Source: CAYOFK01 sp964403185 (GTDB lineage Bacteria > Bacteroidota > Bacteroidia > Bacteroidales > VadinHA17). Taken from it: a DNA stretch of 9,797 nt. The notes under the pieces were generated by a model. That model had not been told where the DNA came from. It saw only the letters and a list, made by a program, of their open reading frames with translations, and ran no database searches. Below, one piece after another: positions 1-7,698 of the stretch (position 1 is its first letter; each line of letters begins with the position of its first letter). The translations under genes and the position numbers were made by a program. The DNA lies in NCBI GenBank assembly GCA_964403185.1, contig CAYOFK010000123.1, forward strand, positions 1 to 9,797, read 5' to 3'.

Positions 1-330
1 GATGTAGTGTTCGTCTATGGAAGCTTTTTCATATACGGGTGCCTGCTCAGAAATAATGTCGGTGACTGTATTTGAATAATTGCTGTATAATTCCATGTCA
101 CCCCTGATCACAATAGCCTCCGGACACAGGTTTCGGGCCATTTTCATGGGCATGGCAGAATGCACCCCGAACAGACGGGTCTCATAACTGCAACTGGCAA
201 CCACACCACGGTCGGAAGTGCCTCCAATAATAATGGGTTTGCTATTCAGCCGGCTGTCCTGCAGGCGTTCAACAGATACAAAAAAAGCATCCAGATCAAG
301 ATGTACTATATGCCTTCCTTCTTCATGCAT
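1..330 (-). CDS. dinB: DNA polymerase IV (Y-family translesion polymerase), N-terminal part, truncated by window edge
   Basis: The minus strand encodes the first 110 residues of a Y-family DNA polymerase, which copies past damaged template bases. Three family landmarks are visible. HLDLDAFF (residues 10-17) carries the first metal-binding Asp (D12) and, by alignment to E. coli DinB F13, the steric-gate Phe F17. A finger/palm stretch contains GGTSDRGVVASCSYETR and FGVHSAMPM. SIDEH (104-108) supplies the second catalytic pair D106/E107. The E. coli equivalent is SLDEAY, so His after the DE pair is a mild variant. The ATG at 330 is chosen because the first beta strand starts about seven residues later, as usual for DinB. 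The gene is divergent from the XRE/S24 repressor at 528, with 197 bp between the start codons, which suggests damage-responsive control by that repressor. The thumb and little-finger domains lie outside the window, so a UmuC-like relative is not fully excluded. Confidence 0.9.
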   Translation of the reverse strand, partial: MHEEGRHIVHLDLDAFFVSVERLQDSRLNSKPIIIGGTSDRGVVASCSYETRLFGVHSAMPMKMARNLCPEAIVIRGDMELYSNYSNTVTDIISEQAPVYEKASIDEHYI

Positions 331-387
331 CCCTGAAAATATTACACTCCGTATTCGGCCACTTTTAAACCTTCAGAATTTTAAAAC

Positions 388-409
388 AGAAACAAAAAGT
401 TGCGTTTCT
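388..409. promoter_or_regulatory. Inverted repeat AGAAAC-N10-GTTTCT, candidate repressor operator
   Basis: Two perfect 6-bp arms, AGAAAC (388-393) and GTTTCT (404-409), are separated by 10 bp. Their centres are 16 bp apart, or about one and a half helical turns. The right arm and spacer cover the -33 element of the candidate promoter for the repressor gene, and the site lies between the two divergent genes. This is a plausible position for a dimeric XRE/S24 repressor to block its own promoter. The repeat itself is directly visible; its role as an operator is inferred. Short AT-rich palindromes do occur by chance. Confidence 0.4.
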
Positions 410-430
410 AAAAAGAATTTGCTAGCTTTG
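400..430 (+). promoter_or_regulatory. Bacteroidetes-type promoter for the XRE/S24 repressor gene
   Basis: TTG at 400-402 is followed, after 20 bp, by TAGCTTTG at 423-430. This matches the Bacteroidetes vegetative sigma consensus of a -33 TTTG/TTG element and a -7 TAnnTTTG element at the usual spacing. Transcription would start near 435-438, giving an AT-rich leader of about 90 nt before the ATG at 528. Inverted repeats overlap both the -33 element (388-409) and the expected start site (430-444). No equally good match was found for dinB on the opposite strand. Confidence 0.5.
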
Positions 431-457
431 ATTAAAATCTAATCATATTTACGATTA
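430..457. promoter_or_regulatory. Alternating GATTA/TAATC repeats, second candidate operator
   Basis: GATTA (430-434), TAATC (440-444) and GATTA (453-457) alternate in orientation. The first two form a perfect inverted repeat with a 5-bp spacer, and the last two form another with an 8-bp spacer. A fourth GATTA lies at 509-513. The cluster starts at the last base of the candidate -7 element and covers the expected transcription start, a classic position for a repressor. The region is AT-rich, so chance occurrence must be considered, and the functional reading is inference. Confidence 0.3.
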
Positions 458-527
458 TAATATAGTCATTTTTTTCAAGAAAATATCTTTTTGACTTTTT
501 TATTCATCGATTAAATAAGATTTGAAA

Positions 528-1343
528 ATGTACTTTACAAGCAATATCAAATTCCTCAGGAAGCGCAAAGGCCGTACGCAGGACGATGCAGCATTTTCCA
601 TGGGCATAAAAAGATCAACCCTCAGCGGGTACGAAAACGGGGTGGCAGAACCGGGCATGAATACCCTGCTTGCTTTTTCAAAATATTACAGGATTGCAAT
701 CGATACATTGATCACCGTCAACCTGGCGGCTTTGTCAGAGAGCCACCTGCTGCAATTGGAACAGGGTTCAGATGTGTTCATCAGGGGAAGCCAGCTACGG
801 GTCCTGGCAACCACTGTAGATCATTCAAATACAGAAAACATTGAACTGGTAAATGAAAAGGCAAAAGCCGGATATATGAATGGCTATGCCGATCAGGAGT
901 TTATCCGGGAACTGCCTGTATTCAGATTGCCCTTTCTCTCCGGAGACAAAAAGTACAGAACCTTCCGGTTGAATGGCGATTCTATGCTTCCCATTCCTGA
1001 TGGTTCATGGGTTACAGGAGAATATATTCAGGACTGGAATACCATCTCAGACGGACAGGCTTGCTTGGTTCTCACACTTGATGAAGGCATTGTGTTTAAG
1101 ATCATTGAAAATCATATCAAGTCTGACAAAACACTGACATTATATTCCCTGAATCCCATTTATGAACCCTATACTATTCCCGTTCAGGAGATCAAAGAGA
1201 TATGGAAGTTTGTACACTTTATCAGCTCTGAAATTCCAGAGCCTTCATTACCTGAAGACCATCTTCTGTCTATGGTTACCAGACTTAAAAAGGACGTGGA
1301 CGGGATCAATACCCGGATGACAGAGCTTGAAGTAAGGAGTTGA
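528..1343 (+). CDS. XRE-family HTH repressor with LexA-like S24 peptidase domain
   Basis: This is a 271-residue cytoplasmic transcription factor. Residues about 4-60 form a lambda-repressor-type (XRE) helix-turn-helix, with the recognition segment around IKRSTLSGYENG. Residues about 108-235 form an S24 domain, the self-cleaving fold of LexA, CI and UmuD. The likely cleavage bond is A114-G115 in KAKAGY, the nucleophile is S152 in NGDSMLPIPDG, and the general-base Lys is K191 in IVFKII. The spacings A-to-S (38) and S-to-K (39) are close to those of LexA. A short helical, probably coiled-coil tail (about 245-270) follows. The ATG at 528 is preferred to the in-frame TTG at 522; neither has a clear ribosome binding site. 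It is divergent from dinB, which fits a damage-triggered repressor of itself and the polymerase. It is not a classical LexA, because its DNA-binding domain is XRE rather than winged helix. Domain calls are secure; the target set is inferred. Confidence 0.9.
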   Translation: MYFTSNIKFLRKRKGRTQDDAAFSMGIKRSTLSGYENGVAEPGMNTLLAFSKYYRIAIDTLITVNLAALSESHLLQLEQGSDVFIRGSQLRVLATTVDHSNTENIELVNEKAKAGYMNGYADQEFIRELPVFRLPFLSGDKKYRTFRLNGDSMLPIPDGSWVTGEYIQDWNTISDGQACLVLTLDEGIVFKIIENHIKSDKTLTLYSLNPIYEPYTIPVQEIKEIWKFVHFISSEIPEPSLPEDHLLSMVTRLKKDVDGINTRMTELEVRS

Positions 1344-1471
1344 ATCGCATATTGTTTGCCGGGTTTAAACTTAAAACTATTACTTGTTCCCTGTAACCGA
1401 TCCTGCGTCACATCAGTACCGGAGTGTTTCGGAGTTCCGCAAGAATGTCCGGGACCTTTATGGTATTGCGC

Positions 1472-1502
1472 TTTTCAAATTCTTCATTTTTACTTATATT
1501 TC
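1472..1502 (+). promoter_or_regulatory. Weak candidate promoter for the histidine kinase; otherwise empty intergenic gap
   Basis: In the 257-bp gap at 1344-1600 the closest approach to a Bacteroidetes promoter is TTTT (1472-1475), then 19 bp, then TATATTTC (1495-1502). Each element is one base off consensus. It would give a leader of about 95 nt before the ATG at 1601. The rest of the gap holds no convincing coding frame, no tRNA-like fold, and no hairpin followed by a T-run that would terminate the repressor transcript, so read-through from the repressor gene is possible. Confidence 0.2.
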
Positions 1503-1600
1503 AAATTCATAGGTATGGCCCTGGCCCGGTTTTGATTCCATTGATCTCAGAAACCCGTTCAGGCCGGCACTGAACCTGAAGACAAAAAAAATTTAAACCG

Positions 1601-4600
1601 ATGAAAAGTAAACTCAAATTCCTGTTTGTAGCAATTGAGACACCTGAATTCCGGGACCTTATATCCTTTTTGAAGTCAAAGGGCCTGGATTTTACATTTG
1701 AATCTGTTGACCGCAAGCCACTGCTGAAAAAATCCTTTAATCAACAGCCCTGGGATGTTTTGCTCATCGATGATTCGGTGCCTGCTCTCAGGATTGAGGA
1801 TGCTTTAAAAATGGCAGCTTCAGCGATTCCTGCCATACCAAGGATTGTTCTGTTGGAAGAGCTTACCGAAGAGATCGCGGTTAAATGTATGAATAACGGA
1901 GCATCCGACCTCGTAAGGAAATCCAACCATACCCGCCTGATCCCTTCCATACATAATGCCTTATACCAGACTGCTGAAAAGTCACTTATGGTTAAGGGGC
2001 AATTGTTTGAGAAATATGACTATATCTTCAATTCATCGAAGTCCTTCTTATCCCTGGTTGACAGAAAATATACCTATCAGGCCATAAATAACGCATTAAG
2101 AAATGCACACAATCTGGAAAAAAATAAAATCCTTGGTAAGAATCTTGCTTCCATCTGGGGCCGGAAGAAGTTTACAGAATTTATTAAACCAAACCTTGAT
2201 AAATGTTTTAATGGAGAAGAAATCCATTATAAGGCCTGGTTTGAAACTCCAACCATAGGACTGAGATATTATGAAGTTAGCTTCTCACCTTATAAAGAAC
2301 AAGATGATGAGGTCAGTCACGTTATCGTTGAAACCAAAGATATTACCAAGGAAAAAGAACTGGAAGAAAAGATCGTCCAGACTGAGACCGAAGTAATATC
2401 TATTATTGAAAACACAAATGACTACTTCTGGTCGGTTGATAAGGATTATAATGTCTTATATACAAACAAACTCTTTCAAACAGCGTTCAATGCTTTTTAT
2501 CATACCTGGATTGTGCCCGGCAGCAATATTATCAGCCTGCTTCCGGATAACGAGAAGCCGCTGTGGAAAAAATGGTACAATAGAGGCTTTAAGGGTGAGC
2601 ACTTTACTTTTGAGCAGTCTTACCTGTTAGAAGGTAAGATGGTATATTATGAGGTAACCATCAACCCAATCCTGAATAAGAATAAGGAAATTACGGGACT
2701 TTCATGTATGTCCGTCGATGTGACGGAGCGCAAGATGAATGAAAACAGGATCAGGGTTCAATCAGAAGACCTCGGACTTTTGAATATATTAAACAATGCA
2801 GTGAATGAGGGCATGGATATGGTTAAGATCATGACCGTTCTGGCCCGGGAGACAAAACGAATGTTTGGTGGTATGGGTGCGGGGATCTACCTGATCTCCG
2901 CAGAAAGCAAGAAGTTGCATCCCGTGACTATGCCATTGGGTCCTAAGATGAAATCCGAACTTGAGAAGTTGTCAGGGATCAGGTTAAATAAACTTTCCAT
3001 AAATATTGAAGGCAACGGGCATTATGCAAATACGCTCAAAGGAGGCATTCCTGTTCTTTCTGATACTCCCTCGAAAATTCAATCTGTTTGTGAAGACTTT
3101 ATAAAACCTGAATTTCAACGAAAAAATATCGTTTCATTAGGGATGAAGATACTGAACCTGAAATCCATTCTGTCCATCCCTTTGATTTCTGAGGGCACAC
3201 CGCTTGGAGTCATGGACATGTCTACTTCCACATTCTTCACTGAATATGAGATAGAAAGGTTGACTCAAATTGCCCGGCAGATTACATCTATTTTGAAAAG
3301 GAAACTCACTGAGGCTTCAATTCTGGAAAGTGAGCTTCGTTTCAGGCACCTTTTCGAATCGGCAAATGATGCCATATTTATCCTTCAGGACAATCTTTTT
3401 GTTGAATGCAATGAAAAAACCCTTGAGTTATTCAGGTGCGAAAAAAAAGATATCCTTGGAAAAAGTCCCATAGAATTATCCCCGGAATTTCAACCCAATG
3501 GTGAGAAGTCAGTACCCCTGGCCCGGAAAAAGCTTGCTCTGGCAGCAAAAGGACACCCGGTCCGGTTCGATTGGGTACATTCCAGGCCTGATAAATCAAC
3601 CTTTTATTCTGATGTAAGCCTGAATCAGTTATTGACCGGAAATGAGGCTTACATACAGGCCATTGTCAGAGACATCACTATCAGAAAAGAATCGGAATCC
3701 CTGCTGAAAGAAAGTGAGGAACGGTTCAGGGCAATTTTTGAAGATGCCGCCGATCCCATCTTCCTGGCAGATCCGGAATCAGGATACATACTGGATGCCA
3801 ATTCAGCTGCGTGTTCCCTGATTCAGAAACCAAAAGAAGAGATCATTGGCAACCACCAGTCCATGCTTTATCCTCCGGAACAATCCGGCACAGTCGGTCA
3901 CGACTTTAAAACCAGGAAATCCGGTCCGGGTACTCAGGCAGTAGAGGTCGTCTATTTACTCAGAACTGATGGAAAGCGGATACCGGTGGAGATCCACAGC
4001 CGGCTGATACATATCAGTGGCAAGAAAGTTGTCCAGGGCGCTTTCAGGGATATCTCAGAACGGTTTGAAGCTCAGAAAGAACTCATGCAAAAGGAAAAAT
4101 CACTCAGGGAAACCCAAAGGATTGCTCGTTTGGGAAGCTGGCGGATAAGTCTGAAAACGCGAAAAGTCCAATGGTCAGATGAAACTTTTAGCATCCTTGG
4201 ATATGATGCTTCAAAAACAAAACCTGCCTATGAGAATTGGAAAGCAAGAGTACACCCGGAAGACTGGCCTGAAGTAAGCGATCTCTTCGACAATGCCCTC
4301 ATGAATAAAACGGATTACGAAAGTGAATTCAGAATAATCAGGCCTGATGGCCAAATCCGGAACCTGTATTCTAAAGCTGAAATGACCTACGATACAAATA
4401 AGGATAGTTATGAATTGATCGGCTTTATTCATGACCTGACCGAGATCAGACAGGTGGAAATGGCCCTCAGAGAAAGTGAAGAGAAATTCAGAACCCTGTT
4501 TTATGAAGGTTATTTCCCAATGGTTCTTGGAAACCCTCAGAAGCCTAATTCCAAGCAACCAAATAAGGCTTTTCTGAATTTAATGGGGTATACTGAAGCA

Positions 4601-6514
4601 GAACTGCAGAATATATCTTTAATTGAGCTTACACATCCTGCCGACAGGGAACTGACTTTAAAAGTATTCGATGATCTGGTTAATGGACGTGTGGAAACCG
4701 TCCAGATTGAGAAGCGCTATATAAAAAAGGATGGAGGAATAATTTGGGGTCAGACAGGCGCCGGTGTGATCAAAGATGAGAGTGGTACAGTCAGGAACAT
4801 CATAGTCATGATCATTGATATTACCCGGGAAAAACTTGCAGAGCAACAAATAAAAGAACGTACCATCGATTTGACCCTGATCAACGACTTAAACCTGCAG
4901 GCCAATGCAAATAAGTCTCTGGAACGCATCCTGATATTTTTTTCCGGCCAGATATGGAGCCTGTTCAGGAAAGCCTCATTCAGATTAATGATTTGGGAGG
5001 AAGATAAAAACCTGTTTTCATTTCACCATATTAAACCGCCTGAACAAGTCAGGGATGAGATTTCCAGCATCCTTGGACGCATCCTCTCCGGGCATGTCTT
5101 CAAACCAGCTAAAAATTCATCTTTTTGGAAGAGGTTTATTAAAAAAGAACCCTGGCTCATTACCCACCCTGAAGAAATTCAATCTCACTTATCTCAAATT
5201 ATGGACAAGGCTGATAACCCGGGAGCCACTCTGGAAGTGATGGAAATAGTTGAAATTCGCTCTCTACTTAGCTTCCCTCTGGTTATCGGAAATGAGATCC
5301 TTGGGAATGCATTGTTAGTGTGCCCGGAGCAACTCGATGATAAAATTGTGTCCCGCCTGTCAAACATTATGGAACAATTCACAGGTATACTAAAGAGAAA
5401 GCTGGTTGAAGAGGAAGAAACAAAATTGTACACGGTTATTGAACAGATCAAAGAAACAGTGGTCATTACAGATACGGAAGGGATCATACAATATGTTAAT
5501 CCCGGTTTTGAGGCCAGTTCAGGATATTCCAGACAATCAGCAGTTGGCCTGACTCCCGCCATATTAAAGAGTGGAAAACACGATGCCCGGTTTTATAAAG
5601 ATCTCTGGGATATCATACTTTCCGGAAAAAGCTGGAGTGGTAAAATAATAAATAAGCATAAAAACGGTCATTTATATGAAGAGGAAGTGACGATTTCACC
5701 GGTGAAAGACGAGAATGGAAGGATTCTGAATTTTGTGGCAGTGAAACGTGATATTACCAAGGAAAAGATACTGGAAGCCCAACTGCAACAAGCCCAGAAA
5801 CTGGAAACCATAGGTACCCTGGCCGGAGGCATCGCTCATGATTTTAATAACATATTGGGCACACTTTTGGGATATAATGAAATGGTTTTGGATGAAGTGC
5901 CCACCGGTTCCAATGCAAAAGACTATTCAATGCAGATGAAAAAGGCATTGAACAGAGCCAAAACTCTGGTGAACCAGATTCTGACTTTCAGCAGGAAAAA
6001 AGATCCTGAGAAAAAGATTGTCAGTATCGCAGAACTGTTGACGGAGTCCCTGTCAATGTTTAAGTCGGTCTTACCTGAGCATATAACTATTAAAACAGAG
6101 ATCTGTGAGGATTGCCAGCCTATTCATGCCGATCCTGCCCAAATGCAACAGGTGTTTATGAACCTTCTTACAAATGCCGGTCAGGCACTGAAGGTGCCGG
6201 GTGGCACTATTGATGTTGTCCTTGAACCTCTGAAAAACAATAAGGAGTTAAAAAGTCTTCATCCTGTTCTGAAATCTGAAAGATTGATGAAATTTACAGT
6301 ATCTGATGACGGACCCGGCATGGACGAGAAGATCCTTAACCGGATATTTGAACCCTTCTTTACAACCAAACCGGTTGGTGAAGGTACAGGTCTTGGACTG
6401 TCGGTGGTTCATGGAATTATAACAAACCACAATGCTGCCATTGAGGTGGAAAGCACCCCCGGAGAAAGGACCAGGTTTTCAGTTTATCTTCAGGTATCGG
6501 AATCGCACCGGTGA
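1601..6514 (+). CDS. Large soluble multi-PAS/GAF sensor histidine kinase with degenerate N-terminal receiver
   Basis: This 1637-residue two-component kinase has no membrane segment or signal peptide, so it should sense cytoplasmic cues. Approximate order: receiver-like 5-125; PAS 135-255; PAS 260-385; GAF 390-570; PAS 575-700; PAS 703-828; PAS 835-955; PAS 958-1085; GAF-like 1088-1268; PAS 1272-1393; HisKA 1403-1465; HATPase about 1510-1632. Several PAS units end in the usual DIT-x-x-K/R linker (for example KDITKEKEL and VDVTERKM). The core is complete: H-box GGIAHDFNNI with phospho-accepting H1413, N-box N1521/N1525, G1 DDGPGM (1569-1574), F-box EPFFTTK (1584-1590) and G2 GTGLGLS (1595-1601). 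The receiver-like part keeps D57 and K107 but lacks the acidic pair and the Thr/Ser. No C-terminal receiver and no adjacent response regulator are present, so it looks like an orphan kinase. The start codon lies just before the first beta strand; no Shine-Dalgarno is seen. The ligand is unknown. Individual PAS/GAF borders are read by eye. Confidence 0.93.
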   Translation: MKSKLKFLFVAIETPEFRDLISFLKSKGLDFTFESVDRKPLLKKSFNQQPWDVLLIDDSVPALRIEDALKMAASAIPAIPRIVLLEELTEEIAVKCMNNGASDLVRKSNHTRLIPSIHNALYQTAEKSLMVKGQLFEKYDYIFNSSKSFLSLVDRKYTYQAINNALRNAHNLEKNKILGKNLASIWGRKKFTEFIKPNLDKCFNGEEIHYKAWFETPTIGLRYYEVSFSPYKEQDDEVSHVIVETKDITKEKELEEKIVQTETEVISIIENTNDYFWSVDKDYNVLYTNKLFQTAFNAFYHTWIVPGSNIISLLPDNEKPLWKKWYNRGFKGEHFTFEQSYLLEGKMVYYEVTINPILNKNKEITGLSCMSVDVTERKMNENRIRVQSEDLGLLNILNNAVNEGMDMVKIMTVLARETKRMFGGMGAGIYLISAESKKLHPVTMPLGPKMKSELEKLSGIRLNKLSINIEGNGHYANTLKGGIPVLSDTPSKIQSVCEDFIKPEFQRKNIVSLGMKILNLKSILSIPLISEGTPLGVMDMSTSTFFTEYEIERLTQIARQITSILKRKLTEASILESELRFRHLFESANDAIFILQDNLFVECNEKTLELFRCEKKDILGKSPIELSPEFQPNGEKSVPLARKKLALAAKGHPVRFDWVHSRPDKSTFYSDVSLNQLLTGNEAYIQAIVRDITIRKESESLLKESEERFRAIFEDAADPIFLADPESGYILDANSAACSLIQKPKEEIIGNHQSMLYPPEQSGTVGHDFKTRKSGPGTQAVEVVYLLRTDGKRIPVEIHSRLIHISGKKVVQGAFRDISERFEAQKELMQKEKSLRETQRIARLGSWRISLKTRKVQWSDETFSILGYDASKTKPAYENWKARVHPEDWPEVSDLFDNALMNKTDYESEFRIIRPDGQIRNLYSKAEMTYDTNKDSYELIGFIHDLTEIRQVEMALRESEEKFRTLFYEGYFPMVLGNPQKPNSKQPNKAFLNLMGYTEAELQNISLIELTHPADRELTLKVFDDLVNGRVETVQIEKRYIKKDGGIIWGQTGAGVIKDESGTVRNIIVMIIDITREKLAEQQIKERTIDLTLINDLNLQANANKSLERILIFFSGQIWSLFRKASFRLMIWEEDKNLFSFHHIKPPEQVRDEISSILGRILSGHVFKPAKNSSFWKRFIKKEPWLITHPEEIQSHLSQIMDKADNPGATLEVMEIVEIRSLLSFPLVIGNEILGNALLVCPEQLDDKIVSRLSNIMEQFTGILKRKLVEEEETKLYTVIEQIKETVVITDTEGIIQYVNPGFEASSGYSRQSAVGLTPAILKSGKHDARFYKDLWDIILSGKSWSGKIINKHKNGHLYEEEVTISPVKDENGRILNFVAVKRDITKEKILEAQLQQAQKLETIGTLAGGIAHDFNNILGTLLGYNEMVLDEVPTGSNAKDYSMQMKKALNRAKTLVNQILTFSRKKDPEKKIVSIAELLTESLSMFKSVLPEHITIKTEICEDCQPIHADPAQMQQVFMNLLTNAGQALKVPGGTIDVVLEPLKNNKELKSLHPVLKSERLMKFTVSDDGPGMDEKILNRIFEPFFTTKPVGEGTGLGLSVVHGIITNHNAAIEVESTPGERTRFSVYLQVSESHR

Positions 6515-6525
6515 CAGGCAGAAGA

Positions 6526-7695
6526 TCAAAACTGATGTTTTATTTTCTTTTGCATAAGCATGTTTACATGCCTGGCAATGCTTAAACATGCTGTGAGTCC
6601 CGGAGATTCAATGCCTAACAGATTAATGAATCCCGGGCAGCCCGCCATGGTCTCTTCGCTAATGATAAAATCACGAACCGGGTCTCCTGGCTTTTGAAGC
6701 TTTGGGCGGATACCAGCCTGATCCGGGGCAAGATCATCAATCTCAAGAAATGGTAAATAGGGGCGAACCGCGTTAAAAAAATCTGACTTGTGCCCGGGAT
6801 CTATGCTGTAATCAATAGTTCCATCCGGAAGATAAATGGCATTTGGACCCAGTTTTACCCGGCCGGAAAGATCCATAGTTGTATGAATTCCGAGCCCCAC
6901 TGCATGCTCTTCAGGAATGGGGTAAACCAGGTGCGAAAGCAATTTATGCTTCCCGTTCATTAAGCTGAAATATTCACCCTTCCAAAAATGAGTTTTGTAA
7001 GCCCGGTTGCTTATACCAATCATGTGCGACAGCTTTTCAGCATGTAAGCCTGCACAATTAATGACCCACCTGGAGGTAAATTGAAATGATCGTTGATCAT
7101 TCTCTCTGATGGTTATTCTGTATCCATTGTTGATTTTTACAACAGCGGTGACCTCAGACCCATAAACCATTTCTACACCTCCGTTAACGGCTTTGGTTTC
7201 CAGGCTCTTCATCAATTGAAACGAGTCAACAAGTCCGGTTGATGGAAAATACACCGCTTTGTTAGCATTGATATGTGGTTCCAGTACCTGTATATCTGGT
7301 TTTCCTATGATGCTGTGGTCGGTGACCCCATTAACTTTTGCTGACTGAAAAATCTCCTTAAGAATACGGTCTTCTTTTGTGTTCAGAGAAATAATAAGCT
7401 TGCCGCAGCGTTTGTGCGGAATATGGTTTTCAACACAATATTTATAAAGCAATGCTTTGCCTTCAATACAGAGTTGTGCCTTCAGGCTGGCTTTGGGATA
7501 ATACACCCCTGAATGAATGATCTCACTGTTCCGGCTGCTGGTTTCCTGTCCGAATCCGGGATGCTGTTCAATCACGAACACATCCGTGAAATATTTTTTC
7601 AATTCCACAGAGATGGCCAGTCCAATTACGCCGGCACCAATTATTGTAATGTTTGCATCCAGGGCCCCAAAGCTTGTTTTTTCATGTACACACAT
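6526..7695 (-). CDS. FAD-dependent oxidoreductase, L-2-hydroxyglutarate oxidase/dehydrogenase (LhgO/L2HGDH)-like
   Basis: This 389-residue flavoprotein belongs to the DAO superfamily. A Rossmann FAD-binding motif IGAGVIGLA lies at residues 19-27, with E43 at the end of the second strand to bind the FAD ribose. The family block NSEIIHSGVYYPKASLKAQLC (about 56-76, central H61) and the later segments WKGEYFSL, VYPIPEEHAVGLGIH, KLGPNA and GIESPGLTA follow the human L2HGDH/E. coli LhgO pattern. Those enzymes oxidise L-2-hydroxyglutarate to 2-oxoglutarate and pass electrons to quinone or oxygen. The variant NSEIIH replaces the usual NSGVIH, so another 2-hydroxyacid is possible. The ATG at 7695 is forced by an in-frame TGA immediately upstream. 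No lipoprotein signal or membrane helix is visible. The 3' end lies 11 bp from the convergent kinase stop codon, and the 5' end is divergent from the KamA-like gene. Family placement is firm; the exact substrate is not. Confidence 0.88.
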   Translation of the reverse strand: MCVHEKTSFGALDANITIIGAGVIGLAISVELKKYFTDVFVIEQHPGFGQETSSRNSEIIHSGVYYPKASLKAQLCIEGKALLYKYCVENHIPHKRCGKLIISLNTKEDRILKEIFQSAKVNGVTDHSIIGKPDIQVLEPHINANKAVYFPSTGLVDSFQLMKSLETKAVNGGVEMVYGSEVTAVVKINNGYRITIRENDQRSFQFTSRWVINCAGLHAEKLSHMIGISNRAYKTHFWKGEYFSLMNGKHKLLSHLVYPIPEEHAVGLGIHTTMDLSGRVKLGPNAIYLPDGTIDYSIDPGHKSDFFNAVRPYLPFLEIDDLAPDQAGIRPKLQKPGDPVRDFIISEETMAGCPGFINLLGIESPGLTACLSIARHVNMLMQKKIKHQF

Positions 7696-7698
7696 TCA

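Noticed and set aside
363..386. TTTTAAA at 363-369 and TTTTAAAA at 379-386 as an extra operator pair
   Set aside because: The 16-bp spacing is the same as for the AGAAAC/GTTTCT arms, but TTTTAAA-type words are expected often by chance in this AT-rich stretch.
218..442. 74-residue open frame on the plus strand opposite dinB
   Set aside because: It is antisense to a clear DinB coding sequence, extends into the AT-rich control region, and resembles no family.
1363..1370. GTTTAAAC palindrome just after the repressor gene as a terminator or operator
   Set aside because: It is a single 8-bp AT-rich palindrome with no loop and no following T-run, and no second copy was seen nearby.
1416..1436. CGGAGT direct repeat in the gap before the kinase
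   Set aside because: There are only two 6-bp copies, with no relation to a promoter and no further copies.
4211..4558. 115-residue open frame on the minus strand inside the kinase
   Set aside because: It is antisense to well-conserved PAS coding sequence with no start signals or recognisable motifs. The same holds for the minus frame at 5194-5562 and the one at 8374-8712 inside the KamA-like gene.
6528..6550. AAAAC-TGAT-GTTTT hairpin followed by a T-rich stretch, as a terminator for the kinase
   Set aside because: The stem is only 5 bp and nearly all A-T, and it lies inside the last codons of the convergent oxidoreductase. It is too weak to call.
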